This document shows, piece by piece, positions 1 through 7,988 of a stretch of 64,000 nucleotides of DNA. The notes below the pieces were generated by a model. The model saw nothing but the letters and a program-made list of their open reading frames with translations, made no database searches and was not told where the DNA came from. Source of the DNA: CAYOUV01 sp963790075 (GTDB lineage: Bacteria > Chloroflexota > Anaerolineae > Anaerolineales > Villigracilaceae); NCBI GenBank assembly GCA_963790075.1, contig CAWBNG010000009.1, forward strand, positions 265,908 to 329,907, in the 5' to 3' direction. The position numbers and the translations under genes are program-made. Numbering within the stretch: position 1 is the first letter of the stretch; every line of letters begins with the position of its first letter.

Positions 1-820
1 TTTATTACAAAATCCCGAGCAAGTCTTTGAAGATGCCTTCCTGATTCAAGTTTTACTAGGAGTCGAACAAGCCGCTTCCCGGCAAGGATTTAATGTTTTA
101 TTAAAGCCAGTGGCCCCCGATGACAATAGCGGTTATTCACGCCTGATCAATGAAAATCATGTTGACGGTATCATTCTATCCGGCCCAAGACAGGACGATA
201 ATGAGATCGTGCGTCTTTTTAGCGAAGGTGTTCCGATCATGCTGATGGGCCAGCTGCCAGACAGCAAGATTCCTTTCGTCGATGTGAATGCAGTTGAAGG
301 CGCGGCAATCGCTGTGCGTCATTTACTTGAACTTGGACGCCGCCGGATTGCCATGATCACAAACGCATCCCTTAATTATGTCTCGGCACAACACCGTCGC
401 AGCGGATATCAGCAGTCTATCTCCGATTCCGGCCTCTCCCTGGACGAGGACCTTGTACGCGAGGGGGATTACACCCCTGCCAGTGGATTTCGAGCAATGC
501 AAACTTTGCTCAATCTTTCCCCGCGACCGGATGCGGTTTTTATAGCCAGCGATGTGGTCGCTATCGGAGCGATCCAGGCGATCAAACAAGCCGGCCTGCG
601 CATTCCGGAGGACATCGCAGTGGTAGGCTTCGACGATATCCCTTTGTCAGAATATTACGATCCGCCTCTGACCACCCTGCATCTGCCCGCCTTTGGGCTG
701 GGCTGGGCCTCAGGGGAGCGGCTGGTACGCATCATTCAAGGCGAAGAACTTAGCCAGCCGGGTTTGGTACTGGACTCCGAATTGATCGTCCGCGCCTCGA
801 CCGTCGGCATTTCAGATTGA
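1..820 (+). CDS. LacI/GalR-family transcriptional regulator, 5' truncated by window edge
   Basis: The reading frame is open from base 2 to the stop at 818-820, so only the C-terminal sugar-binding part (about 272 residues) is present and the N-terminal helix-turn-helix lies outside the window. The text has the periplasmic-binding-protein-like core of LacI regulators: 'VDGIILSGPR', 'GRRRIAMIT', 'PDAVFIASDVVAIGAIQAI' and the hallmark 'VGFDDIPLSEYYDPPLTT'. It probably senses a sugar and controls the transport and trehalose genes that follow on the same strand; that link rests on position only. The apparent GTG start at 110 is internal to the domain and is not the real start. Confidence 0.9.
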   Translation, partial: LLQNPEQVFEDAFLIQVLLGVEQAASRQGFNVLLKPVAPDDNSGYSRLINENHVDGIILSGPRQDDNEIVRLFSEGVPIMLMGQLPDSKIPFVDVNAVEGAAIAVRHLLELGRRRIAMITNASLNYVSAQHRRSGYQQSISDSGLSLDEDLVREGDYTPASGFRAMQTLLNLSPRPDAVFIASDVVAIGAIQAIKQAGLRIPEDIAVVGFDDIPLSEYYDPPLTTLHLPAFGLGWASGERLVRIIQGEELSQPGLVLDSELIVRASTVGISD

Positions 821-870
821 ACCTGAGCCCCAATTTATTTGTGAAGGTCGAGAATTTGGTTATTCCCTGC

Positions 871-931
871 AAAGGAGGTGATGTCCCCACTGCAACTAAC
901 TGTTTACCCGCAAATACATATCGTTTCTTAA
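871..931 (+). promoter_or_regulatory. Very strong Shine-Dalgarno-like sequence with possible 16-codon leader ORF
   Basis: In the gap between the regulator and the sugar-binding protein, bases 871-882 read AAAGGAGGTGAT, a 12-base match to the complement of the usual 3' end of 16S rRNA. An ATG overlaps it at 881-883 and opens a 16-codon frame ending at 931. The ATG is too close to be served by this site, so translation of the mini-ORF is doubtful. The real start of the next gene has its own GGAGG at 941-945. The stretch may be a leader element or chance. Confidence 0.3.
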
Positions 932-950
932 TTCTTAGATGGAGGAAAAG

Positions 951-2315
951 ATGAATTCCAAACTATTCAAGTTCGCGGCCGTCCTCATGGCGCTGAGCAT
1001 GTTCTTAGTCGCCTGCGGCCCCAAAGCCACCCCGGCCCCAGTGATGACTGAAGCGCCGACTGCGGCACCCGCCATGACCGAGGCTCCTACAGAAGTACCT
1101 GCCATGACGGAAGCACCGGCAATGCCCGCAATCGACTGCATGGGCGCCCAAAATGGTGACGAAATCAGTATGCTCTACCAATGGTCAGGGAACGAAGAAG
1201 AGAATCTAAATAAGATCCTTGCTCCGCTGGTGGATGCCTGCGGTATCGTCCTCAAACCAGAATCGACCCGTGACCAGTCGTTGTTAGATACGCGTGTCCA
1301 GGCCGGAACCCCACCTGACATTGCCTTCTGGAATGTAACTCAGTTGACGCAATACAAAGACCAACTCAAACCAATGACCGACTTGGGTGTTAATGCTGAT
1401 AATTACGCTGACTATTGGAAAAGCATTGGCACGGTTGACGGCAAATGGTTAGGCCTGCCTGTCAAGGCTGACCCCAAGACCTTAATTTGGTACAGCCCAA
1501 CCAACTTCCAGGCCTACGGCTATGAAGTACCCCAAACCTGGGATGATCTGACAGCCCTGGTTGACAAGATGGCTGCGGATGGAAATGTTCCGTGGTCAAT
1601 GGGTTTCGAATCTGGTGACGCCACTGGCTGGACCGGCACCGACTTTATCCAGGACATTCTCCTGGTGACCCAAGGCCCGGACTATGTTATGGGCATCATC
1701 AACGGAACTGTCCCCTACAATGATCCTGGCGTAAAAGCTGCTTATGAAATTTATGGCAAATGGGCCATGGACGCCAAATATACTGTAGGCGGAGCACAGG
1801 GTACGCTATCAACTGATTTCAATGCCGCAATTCTGAAAGTCTTCTCCGATCCGCCAGAAGCGATGATGGTCAAGCAGTCTGGTTTTGCAGGCGGCACGAT
1901 CACCACACAATACACAGATTACAAGTACGGTACCGATTTCGCTTTCTTTGGCGTTCCCGGTGCACAAGGCTTACAGGGCGGTTCCGACTGGATGATGGCA
2001 TTCAGCGACAAACCGGCCGTCAAAGCACTGGTTGCTTATCTGAGCAGCGCAGAAGGTGGCCAGAAATGGGCCGAGGTTGGGTTTGACCTGACGCCGAACT
2101 CTGCCGGTGTTGATGCTTATACCGATCCAGCACTGCTCGATAAGGCTAAAATCCTGGCCAACGCCAAGGGCTTCACGCCTGACATCGGCGACAGCATTCC
2201 TGGTGGTTTCGGCAGCGCTGAGTTCAAGGCAGTTACTGACTATGTCAATGGCGGCAATCTCGATTCGATACTTGCAAGTGTCGCCAGCGTTCAAGCACAA
2301 GCCCTAGGAAAGTAA
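951..2315 (+). CDS. Sugar ABC transporter substrate-binding lipoprotein
   Basis: Extracytoplasmic solute-binding protein (family 1 type) that would capture an oligosaccharide and deliver it to the two permeases downstream. The start at 951 has GGAGG at 941-945; an in-frame ATG at 939 is less likely because it precedes this site. Residues 1-22 are a lipoprotein signal with lipobox LVAC (Cys22), so the protein is membrane-anchored. Residues about 25-60 are a Pro/Thr/Ala tether with repeats of 'MTEAP'. The mature domain shows the family pattern 'WYSPTNFQAYGYEVPQTWDD' and a C-terminal helical lobe. 454 residues is normal for the family. No ATPase gene lies in this cluster; MsmX/UgpC-type ATPases are often encoded elsewhere. 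Confidence 0.93.
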   Translation: MNSKLFKFAAVLMALSMFLVACGPKATPAPVMTEAPTAAPAMTEAPTEVPAMTEAPAMPAIDCMGAQNGDEISMLYQWSGNEEENLNKILAPLVDACGIVLKPESTRDQSLLDTRVQAGTPPDIAFWNVTQLTQYKDQLKPMTDLGVNADNYADYWKSIGTVDGKWLGLPVKADPKTLIWYSPTNFQAYGYEVPQTWDDLTALVDKMAADGNVPWSMGFESGDATGWTGTDFIQDILLVTQGPDYVMGIINGTVPYNDPGVKAAYEIYGKWAMDAKYTVGGAQGTLSTDFNAAILKVFSDPPEAMMVKQSGFAGGTITTQYTDYKYGTDFAFFGVPGAQGLQGGSDWMMAFSDKPAVKALVAYLSSAEGGQKWAEVGFDLTPNSAGVDAYTDPALLDKAKILANAKGFTPDIGDSIPGGFGSAEFKAVTDYVNGGNLDSILASVASVQAQALGK

Positions 2316-2329
2316 GCAACAATCAACGT

Positions 2330-2356
2330 CTGGGGACGCCATTCAGGCGTCCCCAG
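2330..2356 (+). promoter_or_regulatory. Intergenic stem-loop between binding protein and permease genes
   Basis: An 11-bp perfect stem (CTGGGGACGCC / GGCGTCCCCAG) with loop ATTCA sits 15 bases after the binding-protein stop. There is no T-run after it, so it is not a classical terminator. Such hairpins after binding-protein genes are known to stabilise the upstream message and lower downstream expression, giving more binding protein than permease. That role here is inferred. Confidence 0.6.
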
Positions 2357-2377
2357 AACCACTCACAGGAGGAGAGT

Positions 2378-3346
2378 ATGGCCACTTCAGATGCCGCCGT
2401 CCCCCAAATCATGAAGCAGGGCAAACTAGCTCCCTGGTTGTATTTATTGCCCGCCCTGGTTGTGATGGGCTTTTTCATCGTCTATCCGATGATCAATACC
2501 ATCACTCTGAGCTTCAAAAACAAAGATGGCACAGCTTCCGCAGCGACTACCTGCATTGCCGGAAAACCATGTTGGGGCGTATTTGAGAATTACCGTTATG
2601 CCCTGGCTAACGAAATGGATTTCAGTTCGCCGGCAGCTTTTTGGAAATCTTTCTGGCAGTCATCTTACGGCAACAACATCAAGTGGATCATCTTGATGGT
2701 AAGCGGCACAGTTGCGATTGGCCTGGCTTTTGCGGTGCTGGCAGACCGCGTCAAGTACGAGGCGCTATCTAAAGCGATCATCTTCATGCCAATGGCCATC
2801 TCCTTCGTTGGAGCCGGTGTAATCTGGAAATTTGTCTATGATTACGGCACCAAACAAGTTCAAATCGGTTTACTCAATGCGATCATCACCGGGTTGGGTG
2901 GAAAGCCCGTCGCCTGGCTCTCGACGCCCGGGATCAACACAATTTCGTTGATCGTCGTCGGAACCTGGATCTGGACCGGTTTCTGCATGACCATCCTTTC
3001 TGCAGCGCTAAAATCCGTACCAGGCGAAATCATCGAAGCTGCCCGCGTGGACGGCGCCAGCGAGTGGAGGATCTTCTGGCAGATCATGGTCCCGATCATT
3101 GCCCCCACCATTACAGTTGTTGTAACGACCATGGTGATCAACGTACTCAAATTGTTCGACATTGTCTACGTGATGACTGGCGGCAATTACGGGACAGATG
3201 TCATTGCCAATCGCATGTACACGGAAATGTACACAAATTTCAACGTCGGTCGGGGCACAGCAGTCGCCGTGATACTCATCGTGGCGATCATTCCGTTCAT
3301 CTATTACAACATCAAGCGCTTCTTGGCGCAGGAGGCCATGCGATGA
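2378..3346 (+). CDS. Sugar ABC transporter permease, MalF/UgpA type
   Basis: Inner-membrane permease of a carbohydrate ABC transporter (322 residues). It starts at an ATG preceded by AGGAGGAG. The first membrane helix is at about residues 18-40, followed by a periplasmic segment with two cysteines (residues about 55-65) and then five further hydrophobic segments. The ATPase-docking EAA loop is clear: 'EAARVDGASEWRIFWQIMVP'. The C-terminus 'YYNIKRFLAQEAMR' is typical of MalF-like permeases. Its stop overlaps the next start (ATGA at 3343-3346), so the two permeases are translationally coupled. Confidence 0.93.
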   Translation: MATSDAAVPQIMKQGKLAPWLYLLPALVVMGFFIVYPMINTITLSFKNKDGTASAATTCIAGKPCWGVFENYRYALANEMDFSSPAAFWKSFWQSSYGNNIKWIILMVSGTVAIGLAFAVLADRVKYEALSKAIIFMPMAISFVGAGVIWKFVYDYGTKQVQIGLLNAIITGLGGKPVAWLSTPGINTISLIVVGTWIWTGFCMTILSAALKSVPGEIIEAARVDGASEWRIFWQIMVPIIAPTITVVVTTMVINVLKLFDIVYVMTGGNYGTDVIANRMYTEMYTNFNVGRGTAVAVILIVAIIPFIYYNIKRFLAQEAMR

Positions 3347-4527
3347 ACCGGGATAAAATCAATAAATTTTTCCGCCAGGTTCCCACGCACGTGATTATCA
3401 TCTTCACGATCGTGATCTGGATTGTTCCTACCCTGGGCCTGTTGATCACTTCCTTACGGCCCTTGCAGGCCATCAACTCATCCGGATGGTGGACCATCTT
3501 TTCCCCCCCACCGGGCGCCAACGCTTATAAGCAGAATTGTGCTTCTTGCCATGGCGCGGATGGGAAAGCCATCCCCAATGCAGATCTGACCAATCCCGAT
3601 CTGGTCAGTCAATTTCCGCGATCCTTACAATTGATGGCGGCATTGCGTAAGGAATTTAATGGCCAAGCGCATATGGGAAATATTCCCGTTCCGGATGCTC
3701 AAAATTCGGCTGACATCGCCGTATATCTAAAACGAATTTCCGGAATTGATTCCCCGCCGCGCTTTACAATTAACAACTACATTGATGCAATCGTTGGGTA
3801 TCGTGGAACCAAGACATATGTTCAAGATTGTGATACCGGGACCCAACCACTGGATATTAATTGTAATATCAGTGACCTGCTCAATCCCCGCGGCATGGGA
3901 CGCGCTTTTCTGAACAGTTTGATCGTCACTATTCCAGCAACTTTTTTGCCGATTCTCTTTGCAGCCTTCGCCGGTTATGCTTTCGCATGGCTGGACTTTA
4001 AAGGTCGTTTTGTCCTATTTGCCATCCTGGTTGGCCTGCAGGTGGTCCCTTTACAAATGACCCTGGTGCCGATCTCGCGGCTATATGCGCAAGTTGGATT
4101 AAACGGAACATTCATAGGCGTTTGGCTTTTCCATACGGGATTCGGAATGCCCTACGCCATTTACCTGATGCGCAACTTCCTGGGCTCGCTACCACGCGAC
4201 CTGTTCGAATCCGCCTACCTTGACGGTGCCTCGCATTGGACGGCCTTCCGCCAATTGGTAATCCCGTTGGCCATGCCGGCGATTGCCTCGCTTGGTATTT
4301 TTCAGTTCTTGTGGGTTTGGAATGACCTGTTGGTAGCCTTAGTATTCCTGGGTGGTACGACGCCGGTCATGACCTACCAGATCAGCAACATGGTCACATC
4401 TCTAGGTGCTGGATGGCAGCTATTGACCGCTGCAGCCTTCCTTTCCATGTTACTCCCAATGATCGTATTCTTCGCTTTGCAGCGCTACTTTGTACGCGGT
4501 ATGCTGGCAGGCGCAGTCAAAGGCTAA
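3343..4527 (+). CDS. Sugar ABC permease (MalG type) with inserted cytochrome c domain
   Basis: 394-residue permease. Residues about 15-38 form the first membrane helix and about 185-385 form the remaining helices, with EAA loop 'ESAYLDGASHWTAFRQLV' and C-terminus 'RYFVRGMLAGAVKG' as in MalG proteins. Between the first and second helices is a periplasmic insertion of about 140 residues holding a class I cytochrome c motif, C66-A-S-C69-H70 followed by GADGKA, a possible axial methionine at Met111 (HMGNIP), and the helix 'SADIAVYLKRI'. Typical MalG permeases are about 280 residues with a short loop here. The start at 3343 overlaps the previous stop; an in-frame extension back to 3064 is only a shadow of the upstream gene. 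The domain would face the periplasm, where haem c is attached. Its function is unknown. Confidence 0.92.
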   Translation: MNRDKINKFFRQVPTHVIIIFTIVIWIVPTLGLLITSLRPLQAINSSGWWTIFSPPPGANAYKQNCASCHGADGKAIPNADLTNPDLVSQFPRSLQLMAALRKEFNGQAHMGNIPVPDAQNSADIAVYLKRISGIDSPPRFTINNYIDAIVGYRGTKTYVQDCDTGTQPLDINCNISDLLNPRGMGRAFLNSLIVTIPATFLPILFAAFAGYAFAWLDFKGRFVLFAILVGLQVVPLQMTLVPISRLYAQVGLNGTFIGVWLFHTGFGMPYAIYLMRNFLGSLPRDLFESAYLDGASHWTAFRQLVIPLAMPAIASLGIFQFLWVWNDLLVALVFLGGTTPVMTYQISNMVTSLGAGWQLLTAAAFLSMLLPMIVFFALQRYFVRGMLAGAVKG

Positions 4528-4542
4528 ACCATCAACACTTCC

Positions 4543-6336
4543 TTGACAAAGACTTTGTTCGACCTGCTTGACAATCAAATAGATATCACCCGCGCTCCAT
4601 TCAGCGATCGAGGCTCCCGGCTGTTGATTTATCAACAGCCGGGCCAGCCTCGGTTATACATAAGGCTGGCAGAACGCCTTACGAGCCTGGAACCGGGAAT
4701 AGAATCATACCTGCAGCGCCTACCGTTTATTGAGGACTTAAGCCTGGTCGACGATAACGGGACGCCCATCGATTTTGAGACCGCTGTATCACCGGATAAG
4801 ATAGAACTTCAAACACGAGTTGGTAAATTCGAGCTGGTCTTTCAGGATTCCCAAACGCTGGCTTTAGGACTTCCGCCTAACAAGACAAGCGGTTTGTACT
4901 TTCGCGTCCATCCATTCCTGATAAAAAACGCGGATGCCAATGGAGCCATAACTGCGGTCCGCGATATTTCCTATGCAACAAGTGGCAAATTCATTGAACA
5001 TCGAGTCACGTCCGCACCCGATGGATTAAGCGTTGAACTCATCGCCCGAGCCGAGGCCGATAACGCCATAACGATTCATGTCGGCACGCAAGCCATTCAT
5101 CCCAAATCTATTCCGCCCTTCTCGGAAATTCGAGACCAGGCTCGATCCCGCTGGCTGGAGTGGTTTAGAAGTGTTCCGGATGTAATCGAACCCTATCGCA
5201 GTAAGTACGCATATGCTTGGTGGGTGATGGCTAACAATTTGGTCTCTCCGCAAGGTTATGTGACCCACGAATCCATGATGCCTACCAAGGCTTTTTACTG
5301 GGGTATTTGGCTCTGGGACAGCGCCCTGCATGCCATCGCTCTTCGACATGCAAGACCCGAGTTGGCTCGCGACCAGATCCGAGTAATGCTGTCACATCAA
5401 CTCCCAGATGGTATGCTGCCGGATGTGGTGTTCGATGAAGGTATCGTGACCAAGATAGACCATCCAATTCGAGCCACAGTCACAAAACCGCCCATTCTGG
5501 CTTGGGCCGCCTGGAAAATTCACCAGAGCGATCCTGATCTCGATTTTTTAAAAGAAATCTATCCAGCGCTTGTTCACTGGAATGCCTGGTGGTTCAACAA
5601 TAACCATAATGATGACGAAAACGACGGGTTGGCCCAATACAAGCATCCCTATTCCTCCGGCCTGGACGACAGCCCGCTTTGGGATCAAGGGATGCCGGTA
5701 GAATCACCGGATATCAACACCTATCTAAGCATTCAGATGGATACCCTGGCATCGATTGCAAAAGCATTGGAAATGAATGATGAATCTTACAAGTGGCAGC
5801 AGCGGGCAAAAGCCCTGGTTGAGCGAATGATCGCTGATCTTTGGGACGACAATATCGGCTTGTTCTGGGCGTTTCACAACAAAGAGAGAATCCGGGTCGT
5901 CACACCATTCAATCTTTATCCACTTTGGACTGGCCAGCTGCCCGGTCCGATGCGCGCGCGTATAATCGCACATCTGGAAAACCCGGAAGAATTTTGGGGT
6001 CTGCATCCCTTGCCAACCGTGGCATATAACGATCCGGCATATAACCCGGAGACGATGTGGCGCGGTCCAATCTGGGCGAACATTAATTACTTTTTTATCG
6101 AAGCGCTGAATAAAGTTGGCCGGACCGACCTGGCTAATAAGCTACGCGAGAAGACCCTGGACCTAATCCTAAATCACCCAAGTATTTTCGAGTATTACAA
6201 TTCCGAAACCGGCAAAGCCCCCGCTAAGGCAGCGATTATTTTTGGTTGGACAGCAGCGGTTTTCATTGACCTGGCAATTCAGGCCACGGTTGATGCAAAC
6301 TTAGCCAAAGAACAGGAAAGGAATTTCAAGAAATAA
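4543..6336 (+). CDS. Glycoside hydrolase, GH63/MGH1-like (alpha,alpha-barrel)
   Basis: 597-residue cytoplasmic protein with no signal peptide; a TTG start 15 bases after the permease stop is the best available. Residues about 1-190 form a beta-rich N-terminal region and about 210-590 an (alpha/alpha)6-type catalytic domain. Recognisable stretches are 'FYWGIWLWDSALHAIAL' (about 250-266), 'HQLPDGMLPD', 'SSGLDDSPLWDQGMP', 'PETMWRGPIWANINYFF' and a C-terminal 'FGWTAAVFIDLAI'. This pattern fits the GH63 / mannosylglycerate-hydrolase-like group, which cleaves alpha-glucosides or related disaccharides. It likely processes the sugar brought in by the transporter. The exact substrate cannot be read from sequence; a GH37-like trehalase role is an alternative. 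Confidence 0.8.
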   Translation: MTKTLFDLLDNQIDITRAPFSDRGSRLLIYQQPGQPRLYIRLAERLTSLEPGIESYLQRLPFIEDLSLVDDNGTPIDFETAVSPDKIELQTRVGKFELVFQDSQTLALGLPPNKTSGLYFRVHPFLIKNADANGAITAVRDISYATSGKFIEHRVTSAPDGLSVELIARAEADNAITIHVGTQAIHPKSIPPFSEIRDQARSRWLEWFRSVPDVIEPYRSKYAYAWWVMANNLVSPQGYVTHESMMPTKAFYWGIWLWDSALHAIALRHARPELARDQIRVMLSHQLPDGMLPDVVFDEGIVTKIDHPIRATVTKPPILAWAAWKIHQSDPDLDFLKEIYPALVHWNAWWFNNNHNDDENDGLAQYKHPYSSGLDDSPLWDQGMPVESPDINTYLSIQMDTLASIAKALEMNDESYKWQQRAKALVERMIADLWDDNIGLFWAFHNKERIRVVTPFNLYPLWTGQLPGPMRARIIAHLENPEEFWGLHPLPTVAYNDPAYNPETMWRGPIWANINYFFIEALNKVGRTDLANKLREKTLDLILNHPSIFEYYNSETGKAPAKAAIIFGWTAAVFIDLAIQATVDANLAKEQERNFKK

Positions 6337-6342
6337 TTTGGT

Positions 6343-7959
6343 ATGGACCAACCCTTCTGGTACAAAGACGCCATTCTCTACGAAGTTTACGTACGCGCCT
6401 TCAACGACAGCAATGCTGACGGCCATGGGGACCTACCCGGCTTGACTGAAAAGCTGGACTACCTGCAGGAATTAGGCGTGGACTGTTTGTGGTTATCACC
6501 GATTTATCCCTCGCCGCTCAGGGATGATGGCTACGATATTTCCAACTACTACGATATTCATCCCGACTACGGCAACCTGGATGACTTCTCGGAATTACTC
6601 AAAGAAGCACACCAGCGCGGTATTCGGATCATCATGGATCTGGTCCTGAATCACACCTCGGACAAACATCCCTGGTTTCGGGCAGCGCGAGCCAATCGCC
6701 GCTCACTATTTCGTGACTATTACGTTTGGAACGATAATGACCAGAAATACAGCGATGCCCGTATCATCTTTGTCGATTCCGAAAACTCCAATTGGACCAA
6801 GGATGAGCAGGCGGGTCAATATTTCTGGCATCGTTTTTACGCATCCCAACCTGACCTGAATTATGACAATCCAAATGTGCAGGACGAGATGCTGCGCATT
6901 ATGAGCTTCTGGCTCGACCTGGGGGTGGACGGTTTCCGCGCTGACGCTGTCCCGTATCTATTTGAACGCGACGGAACCAATTGTGAGAATCTGCCTGAAA
7001 CGCACGATTTCCTCAAGCGTGTCCGCCGCTTCATCAATGAGTATTATCCCGGACGCGTCCTACTGGCCGAGGCCAATCAATGGCCTGAGGATGTGCTGCC
7101 CTATTTTGGCGATGGCAGCGATGAATTCCATATGGGTTTCCACTTCCCGGTCATGCCGCGCATCTACATGGCCTTGCGAAAAATGGATCGCACCCCACTT
7201 GTTTGGATCATGAACCGCACCCCTCAACTGACGGAATCTTGCCAGTGGTGCATCTTCCTGCGTAATCACGATGAGCTCTCCCTGGAAATGGTTACCGAGG
7301 ACGAAAGGAACTGGATGTGGGACGAATATGCTCCCGATCCACGGATGCGATTGAACATGGGGATCCGTCGTCGACTGGCACCCCTGCTTGACAACGACCA
7401 ACGCAAAATTGAATTGGTCAATTCGATGCTCTTTACATTTCCGGGCTCCCCCATTATTTACTACGGTGACGAGATTGGCATGGGCGACAATATCTGGCTG
7501 CCCGACCGTAACGGAGTCCGTACACCCATGCAATGGACCAATACCGACGACACCGGCTTCTCGGAAGTACCCGTTCAAAGCATTTACACACCGGTGATCG
7601 ACAACGATGTCTATGGCCCGAAACAAGTCAACGCCGAAAGCCAGCGCAAAGATCCCAATTCGCTGTGGAACGCCATCCGTCACATGATTGCTATTCGCAA
7701 ACAAAACCGCGCCTTCGGATGGGGCGATTTTTCATGGCTGGATTGTGGAAATGACGCTGTAGCCGCTTATGAACGGGTTCATCAGAACGAGCAAATCATT
7801 GTACTGAACAATCTGAGCGATCAGATTCAGCCGGTGAAGGCTGCCCTTTCTGGTCGCAGTCGCGCCCTGACGGATTTACTCACGGGCAAGACCTTTGCCG
7901 GTCACGACGGAAAGATCGAACTGGATTTAAAACCCTACCAATATCTCTGGCTAAAATAA
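6343..7959 (+). CDS. treS: Trehalose synthase / maltose alpha-D-glucosyltransferase (GH13)
   Basis: 538-residue GH13 enzyme that interconverts maltose and trehalose. The four GH13 regions are present: DLVLNH at residues 99-104, GFRADAVPYL with nucleophile Asp201, LLAEANQWP with acid/base Glu243, and FLRNHDE with Asp310. The stretch after the nucleophile, 'ERDGTNCENLPETHDFLKR', is characteristic of TreS rather than of oligo-1,6-glucosidase. The length fits a stand-alone TreS without a maltokinase domain. It begins 6 bases after the glycosidase gene and ends at a strong terminator, so it is the last gene of the sugar operon. Confidence 0.9.
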   Translation: MDQPFWYKDAILYEVYVRAFNDSNADGHGDLPGLTEKLDYLQELGVDCLWLSPIYPSPLRDDGYDISNYYDIHPDYGNLDDFSELLKEAHQRGIRIIMDLVLNHTSDKHPWFRAARANRRSLFRDYYVWNDNDQKYSDARIIFVDSENSNWTKDEQAGQYFWHRFYASQPDLNYDNPNVQDEMLRIMSFWLDLGVDGFRADAVPYLFERDGTNCENLPETHDFLKRVRRFINEYYPGRVLLAEANQWPEDVLPYFGDGSDEFHMGFHFPVMPRIYMALRKMDRTPLVWIMNRTPQLTESCQWCIFLRNHDELSLEMVTEDERNWMWDEYAPDPRMRLNMGIRRRLAPLLDNDQRKIELVNSMLFTFPGSPIIYYGDEIGMGDNIWLPDRNGVRTPMQWTNTDDTGFSEVPVQSIYTPVIDNDVYGPKQVNAESQRKDPNSLWNAIRHMIAIRKQNRAFGWGDFSWLDCGNDAVAAYERVHQNEQIIVLNNLSDQIQPVKAALSGRSRALTDLLTGKTFAGHDGKIELDLKPYQYLWLK

Positions 7960-7983
7960 AAAGAGCCCCTTCGGGCTCTTTTT
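7958..7983. terminator. Bidirectional rho-independent terminator
   Basis: An 11-bp stem AAAAAGAGCCC / GGGCTCTTTTT with a CTTC tetraloop lies between the convergent ends of treS and pyk. A-rich and T-rich flanks on both sides make it work in both directions. Confidence 0.9.
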
Positions 7984-7988
7984 ATTCC

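Noticed and set aside
3064..3342. N-terminal extension of the second permease frame
   Set aside because: It lies wholly inside the first permease gene, reads as a His/Arg-rich shadow, and the ATG at 3343 with overlap to the previous stop fits the family start.
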